This document shows, piece by piece, positions 27,922 through 36,960 of a stretch of 58,185 nt of DNA. Each line of letters begins with the position of its first letter. Position 1 is the stretch's first letter. The notes beneath the pieces were generated by a model. It saw only the letters and a program-made list of their open reading frames with translations. It was not told where the DNA came from and made no database searches. The position numbers were made by a program, and so were the translations under genes. This stretch comes from Parietichytrium sp. I65-24A (lineage: Eukaryota; Sar; Bigyra; Thraustochytrida; Thraustochytriidae), in the NCBI GenBank assembly GCA_012862575.1, contig BLSF01000115.1, positions 1 to 58,185 of the forward strand, read 5' to 3'.

Positions 27922-28929
27922 TCACCAGTCACCCCCTACAAAGCCTCCCCGCCGGTTCCCACGCCGATGCATTTTATTCTCGTCCTGAAATGCGACGGCA
28001 AGGAAAACTACGAAGAGCAGCGACAGAATCAGCACGATGGAAATGATCACTCCGCAGCATCGTGTCTGCGCGTTCTGCTTGAAACCGCTCTGTAACTTGC
28101 CGCTGAAAACCTGAGGGCGGTGCGACTGCACATATATGACTCCTGGCCCCTTAAAGTGACACATCATCCCTTCTCCGCTCGTGAGGCTCGTGTAAATTGA
28201 CTTTGTGGCCAGACCAACGTTGTAGCTCATTGTGGACGTCCACGCAACCACATGGCCGTTATCAACACTCCTTTTCTCCCCCTCCTGCAGCTCGTAGCGG
28301 ATGATAGATCCAACACTGTTAACAGCCAGCATTCCGCTGCCCGAAGATTCCAACACGAACAATCCCGACCCGAAAGCAGCCTTCTTCAGGTCAAACTGCG
28401 CCACTGTAGAAACCTCTACGCCATCGTCGCAAGCCAAAAACGCTCCACTGACGAGTTTGTACTGCTCTTTGGACCCCACCTGCAGCAGCACGATATCCCC
28501 AAACTTTTCCGGCGCAACGAGCACATTCTCGTCATCTCGCTCGGCCTCGAGCGTCTGAAACCAGAGTGACTCACTAGAGAGGAGCGATCGCAGCATGGCC
28601 TTCATCATGCCGCCTTCCATCGCCGAGCTCAGCTTGACATGCGCGCTGCGCGTTACCAGAGCATCCGACTCGCATTTGATCTTGTCACCTTTCCGGAGCT
28701 GCACGTCCAAAGCCGCTCCCAGCCCGCCGCCATTCACGACCGTGAAGATGCCTCCTCGCCGCATTCCGCCTCCCATTTCCAGCTCCTGAGACCCCGCCGA
28801 GTCCGCGAATTCCAATTCTGCAAAGAGCGCAGCGTCCGCCGGGCTCGCCAGTGTTGCCAGCAAGAGAGTTGCGACAAGGGCCACGACTGTCAGCGTCAGC
28901 CAAGATACTCTGCCCCTCTGCGCGAGCAT
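27922..28929 (-). CDS. AIM24/DUF124-family protein with signal peptide and C-terminal membrane anchor
   Basis: The 335 aa protein starts with a signal peptide or anchor (VVALVATLLLATLASPADA). It then has a beta-rich AIM24/TRAP-like fold (VQLRKGDKIKCESDALV, SGEGMMCHFKGPGVIYVQSH, with repeated MEGG / GDIVLLQVG turns). It ends with a single transmembrane segment (CCGVIISIVLILSLLFVVFLAVAF) and a short basic tail. In yeast AIM24 is a mitochondrial inner-membrane protein supporting MICOS; bacterial homologues are uncharacterised. The combination of signal peptide and C-terminal anchor suggests a secretory-pathway or plasma-membrane version instead. Function unknown. No intron. Confidence 0.82.
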   Translation of the reverse strand: MLAQRGRVSWLTLTVVALVATLLLATLASPADAALFAELEFADSAGSQELEMGGGMRRGGIFTVVNGGGLGAALDVQLRKGDKIKCESDALVTRSAHVKLSSAMEGGMMKAMLRSLLSSESLWFQTLEAERDDENVLVAPEKFGDIVLLQVGSKEQYKLVSGAFLACDDGVEVSTVAQFDLKKAAFGSGLFVLESSGSGMLAVNSVGSIIRYELQEGEKRSVDNGHVVAWTSTMSYNVGLATKSIYTSLTSGEGMMCHFKGPGVIYVQSHRPQVFSGKLQSGFKQNAQTRCCGVIISIVLILSLLFVVFLAVAFQDENKMHRRGNRRGGFVGGDW

Positions 28930-29867
28930 AACCGTGCCCGCGTGGCCTCCGACCTAATCAAACAAAGTCCTCACGCGGACGATGGCGACTATCCTTTCCT
29001 TTCCTTCCCTCACTCCCTTTTTGGTCAATTAGATCGCGGTCTGCTGATGTCTCCTGTTGCTCTGCAACTCGAAAGATGACCGCTATGGAATGGGAATTGG
29101 AAACTGGAATGGAAGAGATCCAACTATTGCTGTCTTCTTTGACTGCTTGACTGACTGATTGACTCAGGCTGATTGATTGACTGACTGACTGAGTGATTGA
29201 TTGATTGATTGAGATAGGAAAAGCTGAACTAGCAAGAAACGACTCAGTTTGACAAGTTTCATTGTGAACTCAGGAAAGATGAAAACGAAGAGAAAGCGAA
29301 GAACGAGAAAGAACAGAAAGTGAAGAAAGGTGTGCAAGCCTGACGTCCCATAGCAAACCAAATGACGAATAAGCTAAGACCTTCGCGATTGGGAATGGTA
29401 AATTTGTTTCGTTTTGGAGGTAGGTCTTGGAGGCCGATGCGTGCGTGATGTCGACTGTTTGACTGTTGACGGTTGAGCTTGCCAAGCAATGCAGTGCATG
29501 GCACTCTTCAAGTTGGCCTTCGAGATGAAGACAAGCGTTTGGACTGGCAACGGTGGGTTTTGCAAGCACGAGCAAGGGCACGGGAGGAGTGAGTGGGCTG
29601 ACGTGGCGAGTTCGACTCAATCAAAAGGACTCGGGAGTGAGTGAGTTGATAACGAGGTTAACGAGGTGAATAGGGAGTCGCGTAGTCACGGTCGGAGAAG
29701 TCTGAGACTCTGTCAAGGTATCTGGATTTGGGATTTGGGTCCAACGTTTCGATCACTGAAAAGGGAAAAACAAGCAAGCGAAAGAAACGGGAGGAGAACA
29801 GTGAAATTGTCGATCAGATGCAGAAGGAGGTTGGCGACATTCGAAAAGAGGAAAAAGATGAGGGTTC
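28930..29867. other. Intergenic with GACT/GATT-type repeats
   Basis: The upstream region of the AIM24-family gene includes a run of GACT/GATT words (about 29140-29213). The remainder, up to the end of the translocase gene, shows only chance frames. Confidence 0.5.
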
Positions 29868-31877
29868 TCATATTATATGCTGCTCTGGCACGGGCGGCAA
29901 CTCGGAAGCACGAGAGATAAACTTGCTTGCGAGAATTGCCGCATGTATCCACGCCATCACAACGATCATGTACACTATCGAAATGGGAAGGACTCCCGCC
30001 ACAGAGCTAAGAGAGCCAAACATTAGAATGACAAGCTGGAGAATAATGGAGCCGCCACTCTTGGAAAGGCGATAGGCTACAACATCTATCGCAGCTTTCC
30101 CTAGGGACTTGGAGTTTTCATCGAGAGGAATAAAGATGATCTCCTTGGTGGCGTCAAAGAACGCATATTTTGCCGACTTTGCAAAGAGAACCGCCGCGCC
30201 GCCAAAGTAGGCCGGCCACGGGATGTCGCTCCCTGGAGTATGCGAGCCGAGAGCGGCATCCCCATTGCCCGAGTAGTCCTGCACAATGGACACAAGGAAG
30301 AAGAGGGAGCCGGCAACAGCCATACTCGCAGGAGTGAACAAAATGGCCGGCGCGTAGCCAACTTTTTGCAAAATAACACGACCGATGAGCATAAAAGCCA
30401 TGGACACCAGGCCAGTCATCGTCCAAAACATGCCCATAAAACGCGAATAGTCATTTGGAGACTCCAGCGCCTTCTTTACCTGGCCTTTCCATGACACTTC
30501 CACGAGACTGATTGAGATCCCGTACGAGATCACGAGGGTGGCTGCATAGCGCAAAGGGGACGATTTGACAAGAGCTCGCAGTCCTTCTCCGAGAGTGAGC
30601 TTGACCTTGGACTTTTTAAGCACTCCTTCGCTATCCCTCCGAGCTGTCGAGCTCGAGGAAGAAGATTGACCAGAACCATCCAGAGCAAGATTTGTTTCCC
30701 AATACGCAACGCCATCCGAGCCATTGGAAGTCCCCATCTGTGACCCACCGGTGCTGCCGGAGGCGGAAGAGGAGTTGACTACGACCACACTGCTCCCAAG
30801 GGCCAGTCCTCCACCAATCGTGTGGGTCTGGGGATACTGTCCTGAACTGCCCGTGCGCCGCTTGACAGCAACATGGCTGTGGTGATTCCCATTGAGGGAA
30901 TACGATGGCTCTGCGACGTCCAAAACTGGGTCTTTGATCTCGACGACATCCGTGAGGGGCACCAGGGAGTTTTCCTTTGCCTTGCGCTCATAGATCAGAT
31001 CGTACATCCACACAATGACGAAACTAGATAACCCCAACAACATGCTGATTCCCAATAATGAGACTTGCCAAGCCTGGTCGGCAGGCTTCATCCCTTCAGT
31101 GTCAACGAACGGAGAAAAAAGATTCGCGAGCGCCAAATTAGGGCCTTCTCCTGAAAATGGCGACCCGCCCATATTCTTTACTTGCAACACTCCTTCACTC
31201 TTGTCTATCTTGGCAACGACACTGTCTGCGTCGCTCTCCGAGATCCGTACGTACGCCCCAGCAGCAATCATATCTCTCTGATTCGCAAGCATTTGCAGCA
31301 AATAGCCAGCGCAGACCATTCCCATGTTTCCCATGGCGCCGATCAGCGGGTAGATTGACTTTGCGTGATCTACGGACACTACGCTGTTGGCAACCTGCCA
31401 GAACATGAACTGGCACACCGCGGAGGCATAGATTTCCGACACGCAATAAAAAATGCCCAAGAGCCAGTTCTCCACCAGGTGCTGCAGCGGCCGGGCATTC
31501 TCGGGCAGGATATTTTGCAGCATCTCGGTGAACCTCGTGGGAGTGAGCTCATATTGTCGAGGGAAGAGCAACATTGCAAACACAAAATAAAACCCGTTAA
31601 ACAGGAACAACACAAACACAAACATGGCGCGCGGCGACATCATCGTCGACACCTTGTAATAAAACACAAAGTACAGGAAAGAGAACGGGATCACCGCCCA
31701 CGACTTGAGGATCGGGATCGACTCCACACCCGCTTGGCTCGTCACCAGCAGCGTATCCTTCGTGTCGCGCAGCAATGTGTTCATCAGCAGCAGCATAAAG
31801 TACATCATCATCAGCGGCGCCGACAGAGACGACTCTAACCACTCCCGCGCTTCGCGCATCATTCCGCCCCGATGCAT
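29868..31877 (-). CDS. TLC-family ATP/ADP (nucleotide) translocase
   Basis: The first ATG (31877) gives 669 aa. The family exchanges ATP for ADP (or other nucleotides) across plastid membranes and in intracellular bacteria such as Chlamydia and Rickettsia. Hallmarks are LLMNTLLRDTKDTLLVTSQAG near the N-terminus, IPILKSWAVIPFSF, NWLLGIFYCVSEIYASAVCQFMFW with VANSVVSVDHAKSIYPLIG, and near the C-terminus KYAFFDATKEIIFIPLD and KAAIDVVAYRLSKSGGSIIL. About 11-12 membrane helices are visible. A long Ser/Gly-rich hydrophilic loop (about residues 325-455) splits the two halves, larger than usual. Only ~45 residues precede the first helix and they do not resemble an obvious plastid transit peptide, so location is uncertain. 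The upstream region holds five CGAGGACA copies. Confidence 0.93.
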   Translation of the reverse strand: MHRGGMMREAREWLESSLSAPLMMMYFMLLLMNTLLRDTKDTLLVTSQAGVESIPILKSWAVIPFSFLYFVFYYKVSTMMSPRAMFVFVLFLFNGFYFVFAMLLFPRQYELTPTRFTEMLQNILPENARPLQHLVENWLLGIFYCVSEIYASAVCQFMFWQVANSVVSVDHAKSIYPLIGAMGNMGMVCAGYLLQMLANQRDMIAAGAYVRISESDADSVVAKIDKSEGVLQVKNMGGSPFSGEGPNLALANLFSPFVDTEGMKPADQAWQVSLLGISMLLGLSSFVIVWMYDLIYERKAKENSLVPLTDVVEIKDPVLDVAEPSYSLNGNHHSHVAVKRRTGSSGQYPQTHTIGGGLALGSSVVVVNSSSASGSTGGSQMGTSNGSDGVAYWETNLALDGSGQSSSSSSTARRDSEGVLKKSKVKLTLGEGLRALVKSSPLRYAATLVISYGISISLVEVSWKGQVKKALESPNDYSRFMGMFWTMTGLVSMAFMLIGRVILQKVGYAPAILFTPASMAVAGSLFFLVSIVQDYSGNGDAALGSHTPGSDIPWPAYFGGAAVLFAKSAKYAFFDATKEIIFIPLDENSKSLGKAAIDVVAYRLSKSGGSIILQLVILMFGSLSSVAGVLPISIVYMIVVMAWIHAAILASKFISRASELPPVPEQHII

Positions 31878-32211
31878 TTCTACACTTTCCTCTACACACT
31901 CTGCCAACCTGCCAACCTGCCAACCCCCCACCCACCCGCCTGGCGGGACACCTCTCCACCCCACGCAAACCCTGGGGTTTACGCTCCCGTAAGTCCCTCA
32001 GTTCCGTTCCTTTCTGTTCCTTCTGTTCCTTCTGTTCTTGCTCTCCTCCTTCTCCTTCTCCGTTCCCGAGGACAGTGCGAGGACAGTTACCCTTGGCCCG
32101 TAACCGTACCGCGTAAAGCGTACAGAGTCCTCCCTCTGTACCTTCTTTCTTTTCTTCTTTCTTTTCTTCTTTGTTTCTTTCTTCTTCCTCCTCCCGAGCT
32201 GCGCGGACACC

Positions 32212-32255
32212 TGCCAGTGGCTGCGAGGACACTTGGCAGTGGCTGCGAGGACACT
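32212..32255 (+). repeat. 22-bp tandem repeat
   Basis: Two adjacent, almost identical units of the type CAGTGGCTGCGAGGACACTTGG, preceded by a partial third unit near 32203. Each contains CGAGGACAC. Confidence 0.85.
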
Positions 32256-32348
32256 TGCGCTGCCACGAGCGAACGAGGGGACCTTCCGCGCTCTCGCTAG
32301 CGCTCCCCGTGCTACAGACCACGCTGTTTGGTCAGGGGGTTTACGGGG

Positions 32349-32376
32349 GTAGGTAGGTAGGTAGGTAGGTAGGTAA
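32349..32376 (+). repeat. (GGTA)n microsatellite
   Basis: About seven GGTA units in the translocase upstream region. Confidence 0.9.
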
Positions 32377-34038
32377 GGGGGTACGCGTCGAGGACACCGC
32401 GCTGTCTCTGTTTACGTAAGAATTACTTACGTACGTACGTAACACGTGTACGTCCCTTGCAAGTCAGTGCAAGTGACGAGCTGTTTCTCCTCCGCGAATC
32501 GCGGAGAGTCAGGGCAGACAACGGGGAAGGAACAAAAGGAACCCGCGAGGAATGTAGTCGTGGCTACGCCTCAGTAGGACTCGCCGGAGGGAGGGAGCCG
32601 AACAGTAGAGCTGGCGCGTAGGCGAGGCTAGCAGAGTGACGTCATTGGGAGGTAGGGGCCGGGATGGAGGGAATAGAGGGAATGACGTAAGGAAGGGAGG
32701 AGACGATGTGTGTTTGCACCGTCGTTCCTTTTGTTCGCTGGGGTGATCGCTTGAGAATACTAAGGTCTCGAGAACTCACTCTGTGTGTCAGTGAATGAAC
32801 GAATGTTGAATTTGATGATTTAGTCGGGAATGGAAGTGCAGAAATGTTGTCTTCCAAGCGCGAACAGCGCGAATGAGAAAGAAAAAAAGAGAGAGAGAAA
32901 GATTCAGGAGTCTGATGTCCCGATTCTGATTCATGTCTTCGGAACCAATGCTGGTTGGACTTGGCGAGAGGCTGGTCGATTGCTGCGCGAGGCCATCGTG
33001 GACGAAATGAGCAGAATACATCGGCAGCCGAAATGAGTCCTTGACCAAAAGATAATCGCTTTAAACTAGACCAGAGACTGCGACATGTGTGGGGACCAAG
33101 CAAGCGATATAGTGAAAAGCGAGGCTCTGGGTAAAGACGGTAAGAAGTAGCGACTCTCCGCCACAACCAAGAAGAGGTGGTACTCAGTACTCGGAGTATC
33201 GCAAGAAGAATCGCGGGAAAAAGAAGGGTGCACTTCCTGGAAGTGAAACAGAGACAACGGAAAGTGGATCTGTCGAGGATAATGACAACTACCATGCTAG
33301 GAACCAGGCAGTGAATCGAATCGTCAGGGGAACAGTCGCAGCTTCCGTTAAAACAACCGACGAAATTACATACCACGCATGCATCAACAAATGGCATCGG
33401 GTCGGTTCCACTAGACCCGTACACTCTTTGATAACGGTCAACTTCCGGCTTTCGCCAATTCGCCTGATTTTCGCCGGTCCTTGCCAGTTTCCTGGGTATT
33501 CTCGCCTGTTTCTTTCGGGTTTCGGGTCGCCACATCGCCGGGAGCATACTTATTTGCGGTGGAGCGCTCAACTGATGTTCTTGATGTCCTTCCCGATCAA
33601 TCGACAGGCTTGACTCATGGTGAATCAAAGTTCGCACAAGTCACCGTTTGGTGCCCTGAAGTCTGAGAAAAAGTATCGCTAATATGCCCCCGCATTGTCT
33701 TCTTTTGGTACCAGAGAGATACTTCAAATGAGAATGGCCTAACTGAAGACGAGGTGCGCACACCTTCTTCTGATATTGTCATCTGCAGCGCGAGCTGCCG
33801 AAGCCTCAGACGAGGCGTAATCGGTAATTCGCCGATCCCTGGACTTGAGGATAGGCTCCAGGCGGAGAGTCGAGAGCCGTCGTGGCAAGCACCTTAAACT
33901 TGGCATGACTACATCGCTTAGCAAAGGCTGTCAAATGTACTTCTTCTCCTGATCCCCAGGCGAGATCGACACAAAAATAGGACAAGTTACTAAGCAGACC
34001 ATTTACATCTGTTATATACTACACGAGCAGGAAGAGGA

Positions 34039-35595
34039 CTAGATCAGATGCTTCGCATTCACAAGTTCAGTGATCGATAATGTTGTATTCCTGGGCTGTT
34101 TCATATCGAACGAATCGGAGCCCTCATCGGATTGGTGCGAAAGCCTTCTGTGCCTGCGCTTCGAAGTGGTGGGCGGCGCGGACATGTTGTCCGCAAAGGT
34201 TCTCATTTCTTCCATACGTCGCTCAAGGACTTCATGAAGCTTGGTCGCCGTGTCGGTGTGTAAGCGCTGAACTCGGAGTCTGTCCTTCTCGTAGTAGGAC
34301 ATACTCTCGAGATACGTCTCGAACCACAGACGAGAGCAACACAACGTTTTGATTGGCGCGACGTCCTCGTGATTCAACGTTCCTGCTAGGGTCTTTAAAA
34401 AGTCATCCAGCGACATCTTGCCGTGCTTCTCTTGACTCTTCATGAGTTGCTCCAGGTCTCTGCGCTGCTTTTCAATGATAAAGTTCTTACGGCGACGAAA
34501 CAACTCATTTCGTTTTGCTTCTCGAATCGCCTTCTCTTCGCTCTGGGCCTCCTCTAGATTCTGCACGACCACACCAATGAACAGATTGGTGAAGATGAAG
34601 TTGCCCACGAAAATCCAAGGGACAACATAAGCAGACACTACCGCCAAACCGAATTCTCGCTCCAGAAGTCGATCCTGAATATCCGTCCAGCTGTCAAGTG
34701 TCACAAACACCCACAGTTGATACATCGAGTACTGAATGGTGCCCCACTCCTCATCGAGAGAGTCCGGCCCGCGCCCAAACACGTAGTGGCCAATCATTGC
34801 CCAGACAAACATGAGCAACAGGAGAAGCGCCACCAAATACACGATGGAGCTCATAGTCTTCAACAGAGCACTAACCAAGACTTGTAGCGGCCGAATGAAT
34901 GAAATACTCCGTAGCGCCCTCAACGCCCTCAGCGCTCTAAAGAGCTTCAGGAAAGACACGTCCACGTTTTGGTTGTCCTGCTCCAAAAATACGTCCGTGA
35001 CGTAGGAGATGGCCAGCACAGAAAAGTCCATCCGATTGTAGTTGTTCTTCCAGTAGTTGACTGGCTCAGCAAATATTTTGAACAAGAACTCCACTGTATA
35101 GATGGATAGGTAAATGAGACTCAACATTTGGAATGTCTTTTCCGCACGCTTGTTCTGATAGGCTTCCAAAGTTTCCAGTGCAATAGTAATCATATTCACA
35201 AGGATTGTGCCTATGATTGCGGCATTGAAAGCGTGGCTCTCAATGGTCTTGCAAACCACCATGTGCATCGACGAGCGATAATACATTTTCGGCGCCAGCC
35301 CGACCTTTGCTTCATCCTCGTCCTCCTTGGACTTGCCCAGACTAGGGAACTCCCTTCCGATAAACTCCAACAGCCCGGTCTTCGCCCACAGCGCCGAGAG
35401 GAACCCTTTCTTTTCGATGGCCTGCCTCTTCTCGCGCGAGGTCAGCGTTGGCTTTCGCCCAGACGCATCGCCTGTGGGCCCTGGGGCAACCTTGGCCCCA
35501 GCCTTGCCTTTCCCAGCATCGAGCACCCTCGCACTTGCCTGCCTTACCGAGCTGTGCCACGCCTGCCTTCTCACCACGCCCGACCTTTCCTCCAT
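34039..35595 (-). CDS. Single-domain voltage-gated cation channel, CatSper/EukCat-like
   Basis: The 518 aa protein has one six-helix domain (about residues 115-355). S1-S3 are followed by an S4 voltage sensor with Arg every third residue (FLKLFRALRALRALRSISF). S5 comes next, then a pore loop with filter TLDSWTDIQDRLLEREF and an S6 ending NLFIGVVVQNLEEA. The pore Asp residues and the sequence around it resemble CatSper3/4 and single-domain EukCat-type channels, so Ca2+ or Na+ conduction is expected. Four such subunits would form the pore. The C-terminus is a long basic/acidic coiled-coil-like tail (RRRKNFIIEKQRRDLEQL) rather than an EF-hand. The N-terminal ~95 residues are polar and cytoplasmic. 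No intron. Known relatives act in flagellar Ca2+ signalling or in action potentials of algae; its role here is unknown. Confidence 0.9.
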   Translation of the reverse strand: MEERSGVVRRQAWHSSVRQASARVLDAGKGKAGAKVAPGPTGDASGRKPTLTSREKRQAIEKKGFLSALWAKTGLLEFIGREFPSLGKSKEDEDEAKVGLAPKMYYRSSMHMVVCKTIESHAFNAAIIGTILVNMITIALETLEAYQNKRAEKTFQMLSLIYLSIYTVEFLFKIFAEPVNYWKNNYNRMDFSVLAISYVTDVFLEQDNQNVDVSFLKLFRALRALRALRSISFIRPLQVLVSALLKTMSSIVYLVALLLLLMFVWAMIGHYVFGRGPDSLDEEWGTIQYSMYQLWVFVTLDSWTDIQDRLLEREFGLAVVSAYVVPWIFVGNFIFTNLFIGVVVQNLEEAQSEEKAIREAKRNELFRRRKNFIIEKQRRDLEQLMKSQEKHGKMSLDDFLKTLAGTLNHEDVAPIKTLCCSRLWFETYLESMSYYEKDRLRVQRLHTDTATKLHEVLERRMEEMRTFADNMSAPPTTSKRRHRRLSHQSDEGSDSFDMKQPRNTTLSITELVNAKHLI

Positions 35596-36960
35596 CCTGC
35601 GCGCGGCGCCTGGCTGCGCCCGACCAATTCAATCTTAGACCAAACTGCAACCACAATCCACCACGCCGCACTCGAACTCTCGAACACTCGAACACTCAAA
35701 CACTCGAACTCTTGAAACCTCGATCACTCGATCACTCGATCACTCGAACTCTTGAAACCTCGAACACTCAATCACTTGAACACTCGAGCCCGCGCCCGTC
35801 TTACTCTCGCCGGCTTGTCAGGTTGCTGCTTCCAGCCTGCCTCGGCCCACACCTCCAAGGACCGGCACGAGCCTTACGGGGCTCACTCTCTGCCGCCACT
35901 GTTCTGCGGAGCGCATATGTGGTGGATGAGTGAGCGAGTGGCGAGTGGATGTGCTTTCGACGTTGTTTGACTATGTTTGACAGCAACTGCAAATCGGTGT
36001 TGTGCTCTTACGGAAATGGCTTTCTCTTTCCGCAATGCTTTCACAGACAATCAATCAATCAATCAATCAATCAAACAAACAAATAAACAAATGAACAAGG
36101 TGAGAAAGTTAACAAATGAGTAAAAATAAACAGGAGAGCGAGCGTTCTTTTGTGTTTGTTGGTTGAAGTGACTGTGAGAAGAGTGAGAAGCACTTCTTCA
36201 AGTTTTCAATGAAAGCAACAGAAAGTGAAGCACTGTCAAGACTGTCAAGTACACGTGCGGACATCACTAGGACTCACCCACCGGCGAATACCACCCGCCA
36301 ACGTGAATTAACGGATTCATCGCCGCACGCGGCAGGCGTTTCGCGTCACTCTGGGTCCATTAGTGACGTCATAATAGTACTCCATCGAAAATGGTAGCAG
36401 TGGCGGATGCTGATATATGTTGATCCGCGAAACGCAATTTGCCTAGCACTGCGTAGAAAGCGTAGAACCCAGCAGTTTCAGCAGGTTCGCCACCCCATTT
36501 CCGCTACGATGGATTCCCTCCCGCGTAAAGTGTCGACGTATGGACTGCAGACTGGACATGATGTTACGCGAACACGAGCCCGCAAGGTGAAACACGTTCA
36601 TTCCGGGATACAGCCGCCGTGCTGAAATAGCTGAAACAGCAGAAATAGAAAGTAACTGGTCCGCGGCGAGTACCCCTGTGTCAATACAGTGTGCGCGGGG
36701 ACTGATAGTTCAGCTTGCGTCTGATCGCACAAGACCGCACAGCGCAATTGAGAGCTGGCGCGCAAGTGTTTGTGACGGACGACGGAAAGTTCAAGTTGAG
36801 AGGTTCGGTTGATCGAAAAACTGAAAAACTGAAAAACTGAAAATCTGAAAGTCTGGAAAACTGAAAATCTGAAAGTCTGAAAGTCTGAAATCTGCAAGGG
36901 ATAGAGTAGGAGGAGGGTTTGGATTACTTGCAAAGTAGTGTAGATACAAAGAGTGAGAAC
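35596..36960. other. Divergent intergenic region with minisatellite
   Basis: It starts with a CTCGAACA-type minisatellite in the channel leader (35660-35790), followed by an AATC microsatellite (36047-36075). Near 36815-36895 repeated CTGAAAATCTGAAAGTCTGAAA words lie in the leader of the multi-SH3 gene. No gene is supported. Confidence 0.5.
35660..35790 (+). repeat. CTCGAACA / CTCGATCA minisatellite
   Basis: Roughly fifteen 7-9-base units (CTCGAACA, CTCGATCA, CTCAATCA), interrupted twice by the same longer unit (CTCGAACTCTTGAAACCTCGA). It lies 65-195 bases upstream of the channel start codon. Confidence 0.9.

Larger units (their letters stand above)
32067..32396 (+). promoter_or_regulatory. 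Cluster of five CGAGGACA motifs upstream of the translocase
   Basis: Exact copies at 32067-32074, 32078-32085, 32224-32231, 32246-32253 and 32389-32396, all on the plus strand (antisense to the translocase gene). They lie 190-520 bases upstream of its ATG. Two of them are part of a 22-bp tandem repeat. Confidence 0.4.
31878..34038. other. Long intergenic region; repeats and motif cluster
   Basis: Upstream of the translocase are a C/T-rich tract (32000-32190), a 22-bp tandem repeat, five CGAGGACA copies (32067-32396), a (GGTA)n run (32349-32376) and a TACG run (32416-32440). A 331-codon minus-strand frame (33637-32642) lacks any recognisable domain and has an odd composition, so I do not call it. 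About 33170-33400 on plus reads as a Lys/Glu-rich peptide in one frame and may be a decayed exon. Confidence 0.45.

Noticed and set aside
32349-32376. GGTA run as telomere-like repeat
   Set aside because: Only seven units, a tetranucleotide inside a promoter region, no further telomeric array.
32642-33637. 331-codon minus-strand open frame
   Set aside because: No recognisable domain, odd Ser/Arg/Cys-rich composition, no ATG-led leader; probably chance, though its length is noted.
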